Of a DNA stretch of 64,000 nucleotides, positions 21,853 through 31,799 are shown piece after piece (position 1 is the first letter of the stretch; each line of letters starts with the position of its first letter). A program made the position numbers and the translations under genes. This DNA is from Allolobophora icterica (taxonomy: Eukaryota; Annelida; Clitellata; Crassiclitellata; Lumbricidae), in the NCBI GenBank assembly GCA_963556255.1, contig OY744611.1:3369730-3433729 (forward strand), read 5' to 3'. The notes under the pieces were generated by a model, which saw nothing but the letters and a program-made list of their open reading frames with translations, did not search any database and was not told the DNA's origin.

Positions 21853-22140
21853 ATATAGCGCCCCTTCAAGGAAACTTGTAAGAGGTGCTCCCAACCCAAC
21901 CCTGGCGAAAGAGAAGAGTCTTTAGAGCAGAGAAGAAAGCAGTGGACGACTCTCAAAGAAGAGACCGCAGTTCAGGAGGAAGCCCATTCCAAATTGTGGG
22001 ACCAACCAGGGAAAATGAGCGCTGCTGCATAGTAGCGGTGCGTTTGAAGGAACATAGAGGTCACCACGGGTGGCAGAGCGACGAAAGTGGCGACCAGGTG
22101 GAAATGAGGCATAAGAACAGGGAACACGCAGATAGTGGAA
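21853..22140 (-). pseudogene. LINE family B 3' fragment
   Basis: The left edge has the AGCGCCCCTTCAAGG 3'-end motif and the minus strand codes for a degraded WNxLP-type C-terminal end (PLLCSSAHFPWLVPQFG, ESRPLLSSLL). It abuts a plus-strand family B copy at 22,141, giving an inverted pair. Confidence 0.7.
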
Positions 22141-23345
22141 ATAGGGTTTAGAGGTCACCATTCTATGGAAACTGCCCTCCTGTACCTTCTCTCGGACATT
22201 TATACTGCCATTGACAGGTCTCATTTGACGCTTCTAGCACTCTTTGATGTTTCCTCGGCCTTCAACATGGTTGACCATGAAATCCTACTTATACGTCTTG
22301 AACTGTCTTGTGGCCTCAGTGGTCTCCCTCTTCTTTGGTTCAAATCTTACCTCTCTGACCGTACTCAGAGGATTGTACTTGGTGACTCCAGAACTGCCTG
22401 GGTTAAGGTTGAGTATGGTGTCCCACAGGGTTCTGTCCTTGGCCCCATTCTGTACTTACTCTACACAGCTGACATTTCTTCTATATTTACTAAACACCTT
22501 ACCTCTGGTCACCTCTATGCAGATGACGTTCAGATCTTTGTCCAAGGCTCATCCTCTCAGCAGATCTCCCTTGTTGGATCCATTGATTCCCTGTCACATG
22601 ATATCCACTCTTGGATGTCATCAAATCGACTTAATCTTAACTCTTCTAAGACCCAACTGATCTGGTTTGGCACTAAGCAGCAACTTTCTAAACTTGATAT
22701 CCCATTTCTGTCGTCAATATACCCTGATTTTTCATTTTCATCCAGTGTTCGGGATTTGGGTGTCACCCTTGATAGTGCCCTCTCGTTTTCTGAACACCTC
22801 TCCCACCTGACACGTTCCTGTTTCTATCACCTGAGGCGTTTGAGGGCTGTAGGAAGATCAGTTTCTCCTTCAGTATTTACTACTATGGTCCATGCCTTCA
22901 TTTGCTGCCGCATTGACTATTGCAATTCATTGTTTGCTGGGCTCCTTAAAGCGCGCCTTTCATCTCTGCAGTCTGTTCTGAATGCGGCTGCCAGGCACAT
23001 CGCCCGTTTTCCTCGCTTCTCTCACATAACTACCTTTATGATTGATGTGCTTCACTGGCTTCCTGTTTGCTTCCCGCATCCAGTACAAGGTTCTTCTCCT
23101 GGTCTCTAGGACTCAACTGGGAAAAGCTCCTAAATACCTGAGCTATCGTGCTTTTGCCATCCTTGGCCCTTCCCTATGGAATGATCTGCTCCCTCTCTCC
23201 GTAGCAAGATATTGCTTGGGATCTCGCCCTCTTCTCTCCGCTGCCTAAAGACCTTTCTTTTCCCTCGGGACTGACACGCTGGGATCGCCTCTGAATAGTC
23301 TATGCTGTGAGAGGCGCTTTATAAATAATCACATAAGATAAGATA
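22141..23345 (+). pseudogene. LINE family B (L2/CR1-like) reverse transcriptase, 5'-truncated
   Basis: The best family B copy. The ORF at 22,135-23,109 reads through the reverse transcriptase: RGHHSMETALLYLL, LFDVSSAFNMVDHEIL, GVPQGSVLGPILYLLY and the catalytic HLYADDVQIF, then SSVRDLGVTLDSALSFSEH, RIDYCNSLFAGL and LHWLPV. A frameshift near 23,065 moves the end to another frame (TQLGKAPKYLS, FAILGPSLWNDLLPL) up to about 23,248. The 3' end reads GAGAGGCGCTTTATAAATAA followed by a (GATAA)n tail to 23,345. The endonuclease half is missing, as is common for 5'-truncated LINE insertions. The ATG at 22,135 is incidental. Confidence 0.9.
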
Positions 23346-23352
23346 AGATAAG

Positions 23353-23570
23353 GAGGGAACACGGTTATGCTGGCATTGCCAGACAATGAAGGCAACCCTG
23401 TAGACAATGCGCTGCGAGAGTATTAACTAGTGGAGGTCATATAGCACGTTTGGCTGAATTTGGAAATGCGCCCTACCAAGCACGCAGCGGAACGCAATAG
23501 TCGTTCGAGGCAATTCATTCGGGTAAGGTGAACACCAATGTAGAGAGAGTAGCAGTACTCAAGCCGACAG
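23353..23570 (-). pseudogene. LINE family B scrap
   Basis: The minus strand reads RLEYCYSLYIGV, then LLRSAACLVGRISKFSQ, equivalent to the DYCNSL…AARxxGRxPxFSH segment of the family B protein. It directly adjoins the inverted capsid-gene segment of the viral relic at about 23,565-23,575. Confidence 0.6.
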
Positions 23571-23870
23571 TCACCTTGACCTTGCTCTCATCTTGCTTCG
23601 TAAGCATGCTCTTATACTCTGGAGCCGGTTTCAAATGTTGCATGAACCAGGAGAGCTTTGTCAGCGCGAACTGACCGGAGGGTGTAGTGGTATACCAGCG
23701 TCCTCGAAGATCGCGTCTGCAATACGCCTGCCGGCTCATCAGTAAGGACTGTTTAATCCCGTATACGATCTTATGGTAATCATCGCAGAAGCCGAATAGA
23801 TGTCTTAGGGGGATGATGAATGAAAACGCACCGATATGGTCAGGTTGTGTCCGTCTGCCAACACATGTTC
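23570..23870 (-). pseudogene. Capsid-type protein of Polinton/adintovirus-like relic: inverted middle segment
   Basis: The minus strand reads IIPLRHLFGFCDDYHKIVYG, then in a shifted frame ADAIFEDAG, then ALTKLSWFMQHLKPAPE and ESKVKVTV. From memory of the family, this order (PLxHxFGFCxDYxKxVYG, then DAIF, then LxKLSWxMPH, then ESK) is characteristic of a large capsid-type structural protein of Polintons/Mavericks and adintoviruses (often annotated F54H12.2-like in invertebrates). The C-terminal half of the same protein lies next door on the plus strand, so this segment of about 300 bp has been inverted within the gene. Frameshifts show it is dead. The N-terminal part is lost to LINE B insertions. 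Confidence 0.6.
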
Positions 23871-23904
23871 AATCTTTCAATCTTGGAGAACTCGTCGACA
23901 TATA

Positions 23905-24458
23905 CCAGCATGCAGCGTTCCGCGCCATACAATGTGACAACATTGCGGTGCCGCGAGCAACGACCTTCTCGTGAGGCCTGTGGGTTAAATCAGGCACAGA
24001 AAGGCCGCGCTGGATTGTGATAGCCTTTCAAACTGAAAAACAGGCAAACCAAGATCGAAATCCAGCATTATCTAACCACGTTCATGTTCGCAACATCTAC
24101 GCTATGCTCATCAGCTGTCGCTACCCTGTTGTTGAAATAAGTCTCAACTTCACCATGTTGAGGGCTCTTTGGTGTACAAGGTCCGGAGAGCCTCCAAGAA
24201 GGAGTACTGTGAGAGAAAAACACGTGAATCGGCGTACCAAGTGACACCAATCGACGTCGTATTCTATTCTTATTTCCGATCTTCCTCTTGGATGCGCGTA
24301 AGAAATTCGAAAACCTGGAAACCTCTTTGTAGGATATATAGATTAAGGTAGTCTTCAACGCCGCAGCACCAAATAATGGAACATAATTTGCCGTTCTGAT
24401 CAGCTACAGACTCTTGAACCTTGAACCAGACGGTAACAAATTCAACGTCGTCTACTAG
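23905..24458 (+). pseudogene. Capsid-type protein of Polinton/adintovirus-like relic: C-terminal part
   Basis: The plus strand reads AIQCDNIAVPRATTFS, then an in-frame stop, then ERPRWIVIAFQTEKQ and HVHVRNIYAMLISCRYP. After frame changes it continues QVTPIDVVFYSYF and AVLISYRLLNLEPDGNKFN, with a stop at 24,456-24,458. The succession AFQT…NP, NxYxMLNSxRYPxVxxxLxF, TPIDYxxxYPxFVFD and ISDRxLxxxSDGxK is the C-terminal pattern I recall for this viral structural protein family. It marks an old endogenous copy of a virus-like mobile element. The family assignment is from recalled pattern, not a search; the alternative is another capsid paralogue of the same virus group. Confidence 0.62.
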
Positions 24459-24529
24459 CTTCCAGCATTCAAGAATCACACTGAGGAAAAGCGCTTTTTA
24501 TATAATTATAATGTATATATTCCAACATG

Positions 24530-24765
24530 AAAATTGAGTATATCGCGTTTGGCTTTTCAATGACCGACGGGCTAAAGGTAACCTTGACAAAGGCTGCACG
24601 CGATGGTATCGATGCCACGATCCCGCTCACTCCACCAATGGTGAGCTTCGTGGAGACGAAAGCCTCGGGCTGACAAAGCACCACGTTACCAATATCGCGA
24701 AGAAGATTGTCGGACAAAAAACGTTCCAGTTGTAGGGACCCGATGCCGTGGTATGTGGCCATATC
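24530..24765 (+). pseudogene. Small basic/hydrophobic protein relic next to capsid gene
   Basis: It begins MTDGLKVTLTKAARDGIDAT, then IPLTPPM, and after a +1 shift near 24,650 continues LGLTKHHVTNIAKKIVG. The arrangement (LxVxLTxxQxxxLxxA…TIxLT, then LxLTKxxxxxIxKA) recalls a short protein commonly found beside the capsid gene in Polinton/adintovirus-like elements. The same strand and a gap of about 75 bp after the capsid stop support one gene block. Function is not established here. Confidence 0.4.
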
Positions 24766-25075
24766 TGCCTGATTGCGCTTAGAGGGTTTTTCTGCTGCAA
24801 AAAAATTTGAAAAGATAATTCTTGACCTATAATTGTGCTTTACTGTGGCTGAACAAGTGAACATCAATAAAGCGCTTCTCACAGTGTTCGCAAATCAGAG
24901 GCGCTCGAACTATTAGATGCCGAAACAATAGACTTCCGAGCTTTTTCTGTATCAGATAATGCATGTTGACAAGTTTGGTAGAAACGATGGGAGTGCGATA
25001 CGCCGATGATACCATGTTGGGAATTCTTTAAGTCGGGTGTTTTTCGGCTGAAAAAAGTGGGACGCCTATTCCGGA

Positions 25076-25249
25076 ATGGACGCTGAGACCACCATCGACC
25101 AGGACAACTTACCACTTACCGAGGGAACAATGGATGGCTTTCTAAATAGAGAGACCGGGCTGCCCAGAGACACACCAGGATCCGACGAGTACGACGCCAC
25201 CATGGTACAAGTGCTCACAGATGCCACAACAAAAACAAGCGATGCATAA
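25076..25249 (+). pseudogene. 5' part of fibre-like ORF in the viral relic
   Basis: A 57-codon open stretch, acidic and Thr-rich (starts MDAETTIDQDNLPLTEG), which by a frame change runs into the repeat-bearing fibre-like sequence downstream (25,250-26,635). The ATG is the first in a stretch with consistent plus-strand coding character. No domain is recognised in this part. Confidence 0.4.
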
Positions 25250-26635
25250 ATGATGTCGTTAAGGGTGGCGCAGACCACTTGGCTGACGTCGACACGAGCT
25301 CGTGCGTGCTCAAATCCGGCAATGCCATGACCGGTGATTTAGCCATAGTCTGCCATTGAGCGACTGGCTCTCCAACGGGCGCAGCAACTTCCAACAGCGA
25401 CGCTGCGAGTGTGTCGCAAGTGTTTCCAAGGTGGTATCGAAAGCTATGACAAAAACTGACAGCGCACCTGCGGATCCGTTGCAAATGACTAAGAAGCAAT
25501 ATTTAGACGCCCGAAACGCTGCCCTTTAGACTTATGCAAACGGTCAGGTTGCTGTGGTCAATGCTACGCACGTGTTCAGAGCCAGCGCACTATGACTGGC
25601 AATTTGTCCTTGGGCGGCCACAGAGTCACTGGACTCCCAATAGAGATTCCAGGTTCCAATAGCAACAAGTGACGCAGCTGATCTCCGTCGCCACTAAAAA
25701 TTAGGACATTGTGCCCATAGGACCAAAGCCTTACCTATTTACGGACCTGTCACGTTGAGAGCGCTTCTGTATAGCCCTGCTGAGAGAAGCGCTTTATAAA
25801 TGTTCAGATAAGATAAGATAATATAAGAAGTGATATGTGGACGAGAAGAACAGCGAGCTCAGCGCTTCCGTTATGCGGCTTGTGAACGAGAAGGTTGCTG
25901 ACGTCAGGCAGTACACGGATGATCAGGATTCGACCGTTAGGAGCGTGTGCGTGATCAAAGCCGGCGATGGCAAGACGGGCGATTTGTCCATAGGCGGCCA
26001 CAGAGTTTCTGGTCTCCCTACTGGCGCACCAAGGTCTGAAAGCGACGCAGCGAGCATGGCATAAATGGCGAAGTTGGTCAACGACAACATATTTAAGCTT
26101 GATAGACTATCTATAAACTCGTTGAATTCGACTAACAAGCAATACGAGGACGATCAGATTGCTGCGCTCAGGAGTTACTTGATAAGCCTCAAGATACTCA
26201 ACTACAACGGCCATATTCCACCTCTGGCCAAAAACTACCTCGGTATAGGTTTCATTGACTCAGCCAAATCATTTTTCTCCACTAAACAACCGCAATTGGC
26301 ATTCAATCCGGACGAACGAGTGGAAATCTATGCACACCACGGCTGAGATTATTGGGACTTGGTTACAGAATGAATGCCCGGCGGGGAGAGCAGTTTCTAC
26401 TGTACCACGTTTTTCATCCTGGAAGATCTGTGGGGTACATTATGCCAACTCTAGGGTGCTCAAGTTTACAGAGCTCCTCACCTCCAACACCACTCTGACT
26501 GCGTCTGTGAAGGAGTTTGCCGTCTACTTTGGCGAATCATATAAGCACAACAGACTGACGCTTCTCGCCACCGAACCTCCACTAACTAGTCTCGGAATAT
26601 CCCACTTCCAGATCTACACATATTTAAAAGCGTAG
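25250..26635 (+). pseudogene. Fibre-like protein relic with three MTGDLxxGGHRVTGLP repeats
   Basis: Three degenerate copies of one motif lie in order: NAMTGDLAI at about 25,320, MTGNLSLGGHRVTGLP at about 25,590, and TGDLSIGGHRVSGLP at about 25,976 (within an ORF at 25,837-26,064). Each is followed by a Ser/Asp/Ala run (SDAAS) and the last by a helical stretch. The motif is typical of trimeric fibre or tail-like attachment proteins of phages and of large invertebrate mobile viral elements. The probable C-terminal part lies at 26,065-26,346 and 26,330-26,635. Stops and frame changes throughout, plus a LINE B tail inserted at about 25,740-25,828, show it is dead. Confidence 0.5.
25740..25828 (+). 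repeat. LINE family B 3' tail inserted in the fibre-like relic
   Basis: It reads GAGAAGCGCTTTATAAATGT followed by (GATAA)n, the same 3' end as the copy ending at 23,345. Less than 100 bp was inserted. Confidence 0.8.
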
Positions 26636-26639
26636 TATT

Positions 26640-27745
26640 AGATGATATAGGACACTATGGGCGATTTACACCCCAAGGTTCGAGGACATCTACGGCAACA
26701 CGAAGAAAAATAAATCTGCAAATGCAGCTATCCCAGGTGGTGGGGCATCTGGGAGTATGATATCCTGAAATCCACCTCAGAGTATTTGGCCGCGGTTCCC
26801 CAAAACCACATAATACTTTGTACCAGAGGATTACCACAGCCGCGAAATCTACACGGCAGCCGGGGCAGGGGCACGAGCCCGTGACATACTCTTCCATTAA
26901 CCGCCGTGCGGTTCCCGTGCATCTTTATCAAGGTCGACGCATAAGACTGTGGGTTCTGGAAGCTAACACTTTTCGATGATAGCAGCTGAGATGCCAAGGT
27001 CGCTTTGTGACACCAGCGGTTACTGCAGTTAGCGTCGCTCGAATAATTAACATTTCAAGCTGGTAGTTTGCTTGTTCTAGGGGGACATACACCCAAAGAC
27101 AAACAGATTTCCGAAGTTAAACCAAAAAATAGACGTGTTACTCTGTTAACAGAAGAACCATAGCAACCCGTTTCTTTATACCCGACGCTAGCATCCCAAC
27201 AAGTGCGACTGAACGCCACCAAAAACTTTCGCCTGCAGAAAATCCGCCTTCCTTGGATTGGAAGTTGAGGCCGGAGCCGTCTGTATGAAAAGTATCTCAG
27301 GGCTGTAGACGAGGAATACATACTGATTCTTGGTGAGGTTGAACGGTACCGCATAATGAAGAACAAGATCCGGCGCATGTTTATAGAGTGACTGGTAAAT
27401 ATATTGTTGACGAAGACACAAAAAAGAGTTGAAACAAGGCCGCGCGAGAATGCCCGTGCACAGTTCATGGAGAAACTGGAAGCTTCACCATCACCCTGAG
27501 CTCTGGCTGGAGTTACAACGAAACAGCGATGCCTGTCCTGGTGACCTCCCCTGCCCTCTTTGAGTAAATAAAGCACCCGCGTGTGTTGAGCCCGGCCTCG
27601 TGGGTGACGGCTCTGCCGGATCTCAAAACAGGGCCGTGCTTTTTCTACATACGATGGGAACCCAACCATTACAGTGAGGCAGTCAGCTTCATTGCCCAGT
27701 GCCCACTTTAGTTTGACAAGTAAAACCAGTGTGACCAACTTTTGA
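26640..27745 (+). pseudogene. Unrecognised coding relic downstream of the fibre-like gene
   Basis: The plus strand retains open, protein-like stretches in changing frames: GHEPVTYSSINRR and VPVHLYQGRRIRLWVLEANT near 26,870-26,960, and at 27,450-27,700 ETGSFTITLSSGWSYNE, PVLVTSPALF, WVTALPDLKTGPCFFYIRW and EAVSFIAQCPL. The composition is like a beta-rich structural protein. Orientation matches the capsid and fibre-like relics, so it may be another gene of the same element, but I do not recognise the family. The 227-residue minus-strand ORF over this region is probably a shadow. Confidence 0.3.
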
Positions 27746-27779
27746 ATTCGAAAATATAATTCCGTTTATTATGAATCAA

Positions 27780-28470
27780 AGTTGACAAACCGCAACTTCT
27801 TACAGAAAGAGTATGCTACAAAAAACCATTAGTCAAGATTAGTTTACGAAAGGTAGAATACAATATAGTTCCTGGAACATGTCGGAGCAAAACTCTAGAT
27901 ATAAAGTAGTGATTGTCCTTGCAAGAAAGTTCAAAATCAAGAGGTCTTTGGCGTAGGCCATGGGTCCTAGGTACACTATGTGGAAATAGAGATGGAAGAA
28001 CGTGGCTGGGGTTACGTATAACCGCCTGTAAGAGTCTGCCGACGGCTTCATCCATCATTTGGTCCAAGTCGGGTTGTTGTATCGAGATAAAGTCCATTCT
28101 CTGCATTCTTCGTAGGAACCGCAGTAATCTATCGTAATCACTCGACAAGGCAAGACCACGCCATGCTGGAGAGGCATAGTGTAGTTTCCCAATTATTGTA
28201 GCACGGGACAACCTCGTGAAGTGCATTAGTGGGAAGTCCATGGGCACGTAAGATTCTTATAGCATGCAAAGAGCTGGAGCAAGAGACGATTAGCTCACTA
28301 ACGTGCGCTGTGGCTCTGAGGTCGTGTGTGATGGTAATACCAAGGATCTTCATTTTGGTTACTCTGTCGATTCCAAGTTGTTGAGGAGGACACTTGTCAC
28401 GAACTCGTCGACGAAAGATGATCTTTTCATGAGATTTGTTGACATTGAGAGAAAGGTTGTTCAAAATATG
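27780..28470 (-). pseudogene. LINE family D reverse transcriptase C-terminal fragment
   Basis: The minus-strand frames 28,138-28,464 and 27,816-28,247 read NNLSLNVNKSHEKIIFRRR, MKILGITITHDL, SLHAIRILRAHGLP and then YASPAWRGLALSSDYDRLLR and VIRNPSHVLPSLFP. This is the region after the YxDD motif (LNxxKSxxIIF, LKxLGVTIxxxL) and the thumb of a non-LTR reverse transcriptase. One frameshift lies near 28,215. It is 5'-truncated after the palm domain. Confidence 0.82.
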
Positions 28471-29312
28471 TCAAACTGGTCACGCCAAGGTGGCTTCAAG
28501 CGCTCATTTAAAATCTACCTATTGAATCTGAAAAAGCGGGTACCTACAAAGAACACCGCCTTACCAAAAAAGGGAATTTCGTCTATGAGAGAAACAAATG
28601 ACAGGAGGTGAAATGCCATGGTTCTACAATGCACAAGAGAATTTAGAACTTAAACTATATTCGATATGGTTGAGGGAGTTTAAGGTAAAGCTACAACGTC
28701 AAAGAAATCCGCTGCAAAGGGTTAGCTTACAAGATTTGCGATGTTCGACTTAAGCAATGTTTTCGTGTATGCTGCTAGGTGGAACACGCCTGAATTAGAT
28801 CCATCTGTACCGTCCTTACTGCAATTTTAATTTAAATTGCTATTTATTGTTTTCCATAATGCTAAAGGCTAAATTTTCAATTGACAACACAGACTTTACT
28901 TAACTATTGCAAAGCACGGTCGTTCAACTAGCGTTAACCAGTGTTAGCAACAGACTACCTATAGGCCTAAATGCAAATTGCACCTAAATATAAAACTGCT
29001 TAAGAACAGGAAACATATATTTTGACTTACTTCTTACTTACCCACGAGCTTAGGCCTACGACCCGAAAATTCCGAACGTTAAAAGTTCGGATAGAAAAAT
29101 GTTTATCAGCTGATAGTTTAAATAGAAAAATATTTATCATTAGGATGCTATATGAAGCGGCCATATAATTATATGCTATATGAGCGGCCATTTATAGTAT
29201 TTATTGCCCAATGGGCAATAAATTATATAAATGGAGCTTATTTGTGATACATATTAGCAATTAATATTAGCATATTATTATTTGTAGGCCTATATAATCT
29301 GCATAAACAATA
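28471..29312. other. No recognisable gene
   Basis: AT-rich sequence with short palindromic runs (for example tttattgcccaatgggcaata near 29,200) but no supported gene. The ORF 28,303-28,611 overlaps LINE D antisense and is not convincing. Confidence 0.4.
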
Positions 29313-29529
29313 GGGTGGATCGAAAGCATATGGTAAAAATAAAGTTTTTTAATAACTACATTTAATAGTGGGCGAAAGTTGCCAATTGGTATGACGAACA
29401 CACAGTAAAAATTTGGTAATTATTGTGCATCATCTTGAGGCTCCCCAAGGACTTTGAAATTTTGCTATACATTATATGGGCAATATTATGGATTATCGTG
29501 AATCATCAGACATGACAACATCTTGCGCA

Positions 29530-29600
29530 CTGTGAGCGCCTCTGAACGGTTCATCCTACTAGAGGCGCTTTATAAATGTTTGAATACAATACAATACAAC
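29530..29600 (+). repeat. LINE family B 3' tail with (ATACA)n
   Basis: It reads AGAGGCGCTTTATAAATGTT followed by AATACAATACAATACAAC, a B-type 3' end with a different pentamer tail from the copies ending in (GATAA)n. Confidence 0.82.
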
Positions 29601-30539
29601 AGATGTAACGTGTTAACAAATCATAGAATACATTCTTATGCATAATTCAAATGCACAAATGTTAATTCGCAACAACGTTCAGGCTACATGACACGATAAT
29701 CGGATTGTGTGAAACGTTGGCATTATCAATCGAGATTCTAGCCGCGATCGGATAAAGTCATCTCGCGATTTTGCGCCATAAAACGCTGCTGATGATTCAA
29801 CTTGACGCAGCGTTCTACAGCCTAATTATGACAGGTTAACTTAGAAAAGTTAGCTATGGGCGTTTCAACGCTAGTCAAAAATAGCTTTAGATGTCCCTCC
29901 GAAATGTCAGTCGTGAGCGGCTGTTCGTTATGTGTGAGTTTTCCCAGTCGATCAAGTCAAAGACCACGTGCGTCAAACCTGAGTTCTGGTAGCCTGGTAG
30001 GCCTACTTTGAATTGTCACAAGCTGATGTTCTAATTGACGAACTCAGCTTAACAATGCGACGAATTCCGAGTTCGCGTGGACGACCATCTGTAATCATGG
30101 AGAAGTAGGTTTTCCGGATAGGTAAAATAGGCATTCCGCTGTATAACAGGATTGACAATACGTTTCTGTTCAATTGTAAGATAACGGGAAAGCTGGACGG
30201 AACGGAGCAAATGTCTTACACCATCTTTGCACGACGGCTTAGCCTTGATACTGAACCACATCGGAGCATACGCCTTCATGATGTATGCTGCAAGAATCTC
30301 GAAGTTGGCTGATCTTTCAGCTGTTGCGATGTACAAAAGGAGAAGTCGAGAAGTGATTACATTTCTCCGGGGTTTCGTTTGGATAAGTCATGTGAGCAGT
30401 GACCCTCAGAAACAGCGTTGGTTATTTCCCACAGATATTTCTGGTCTGTACCGAATTCCTTTAAGTTGACCTTTGGCAGTGGTTTTATTAGTATTCTTGT
30501 CATGGTAAGAAAAGACCTAACTGAGGATCTGCGTGCATC

Positions 30540-31010
30540 CTCCCATATCTGACAGACTCTAAGGTCATGCTCTAGCTCTCTCTATACTCCGAAAGTGTCA
30601 AGGGCTCATGGACTCCCTGATCTAGCCTTACACACGATTGCAGGTGCGACCACAGTTGCTCGGCTTCTGTATGCAGCCCCAGCGTGGTGGGGTTGCGCTA
30701 CCGCTGAAGACCGTGCCCGCCTGGAGAGGTTTCTCAACCAAATGCGTAGAATGGGTTGTTACCTGTCGCGGGATGTGTGGGATGTGGGGGCGATGGTGAG
30801 CGATGCAGATGACTGCTTTCTGCGGTCGGTCATTTGGTGCAGGACCCATGTGCTCCGTCTCATTTTCTCATCTAGGGTTGTAGTCTAAGACCGAGGCCGC
30901 ATTATATTTCCCTGCTCCTCAAAGATGACAGAAACTTCATCTCTAGGTTCTTGTATAAACAACACCAGTAGCCATGTCATCAATGTTATCCCTTGCTGGA
31001 AGTGTCTTAT
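30540..31010 (+). pseudogene. LINE family D C-terminal fragment
   Basis: The ORF at 30,595-30,888 reads SRAHGLPDLALHTIAGATTV, ARLLYAAPAWWGCATAEDRA, RLERFLNQMRRMG and VIWCRTHVLRLIF, the thumb/C-terminal segment of a family D-like reverse transcriptase. It is the same segment as the fragment at 27,816-28,247 but on the opposite strand and diverged. It lies inside the TA-flanked transposon. Confidence 0.75.
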
Positions 31011-31447
31011 TTAAATCGATTTTTAGTTAACCGGCTGTACTCTTATTGCAATGGCTTGCGGTGTGTCAACCACTGATTGGAAATAAACGAATATGTGTAT
31101 GTATTAAAAAGGAAATAAAGAGAAGGCATATAGAAATAAAAGTAGTAGATATAAAAGTGGTAGAATACACAAACTGCTAGCCAGAAATATTCTAATAGAT
31201 CTAGATGATCCCAGCTGACATACGATGCAACAAATGCAAGGAATAAGCAGAATTTAGTTAAAAACTGCCTGCGAACCATAGCTTTTTGCAATTACAGCAC
31301 AGGCGATTTTTTTTATCTCGTTGGGGACCCTCAAGATGTTGTCCAAATTTAAAATAATTTTACACAGTTGTTAACGTATACAAAAGGCAACTTTTGGTCA
31401 CTATTAATAGTCGATACGAAAAAAAGTTTTTTTTTCGATCCACCCTA

Positions 31448-31799
31448 ATAAACAAGCTCCAGTTGATGTACACCAAAATGTGGTTTGCAATTGGAATATT
31501 CTATTCAATGCTAAGACGAAACTCACTTTTAAAACCGTCCGACTTTAGTAAAATGTAATACGGTTGACTAAGTGGTGCAGATTTCCACTCGGAAAGTTTG
31601 CAAAAAATCATCATATAGGCGGCGCCCCCAGCAACACCAAAATGCTGCGCCTTTTATAGTTTTTGGCTTCACCAACCACCCATCAAAGCACGCGCATTGA
31701 CTAATTTTATGCCGAATATGTCTTTTTGACGTGGGTTTGTTGTGAAATTTACAACGCAGAACGTTCAATACTGAACACAGAACATCCAAGATTCCCAAG
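31448..31799. other. Repeat-derived, no gene
   Basis: Bases 31,455-31,515 (GATGTACACCAAAATGTGG, then CAATTGGAATATTCTATTCAA) recur near 58,350-58,425, so this is a dispersed repeat. The remainder is unassigned. Confidence 0.5.

Larger units (their letters stand above)
29313..31445. mobile_element. DNA transposon with ~135-bp inverted ends and TA duplication
   Basis: GGGTGGATCGAAA at 29,313 is exactly inverted at 31,433-31,445, and TA flanks both ends (29,311-29,312 and 31,446-31,447). Inverted similarity continues for about 135 bp, including TTAATAGTG, AAAGTTGCC and CATCTTGAGGxTCCCCAA, on both sides. The 2.1-kb interior contains LINE pieces and no transposase that I recognise, so it is likely non-autonomous or degraded. 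TA duplication fits Tc1/mariner-type or related transposases, but the terminal sequence does not identify the superfamily for me. Confidence 0.75.

Noticed and set aside
21853..23345. Inverted LINE B pair as a twin-priming event
   Set aside because: Twin priming inverts the 5' part of one insertion; here both pieces carry the 3' end, so they are separate insertions.
24270..24479. Minus-strand ORF first read as an N-terminal capsid segment
   Set aside because: The plus strand at the same place gives a better match to the capsid C-terminus, ending in a stop at 24,456-24,458, in register with upstream motifs.
27055..27738. 227-residue minus-strand ORF
   Set aside because: The plus strand carries the more protein-like reading and the same orientation as neighbouring relics; the minus ORF has an Arg/Ser/Cys-rich chance composition.
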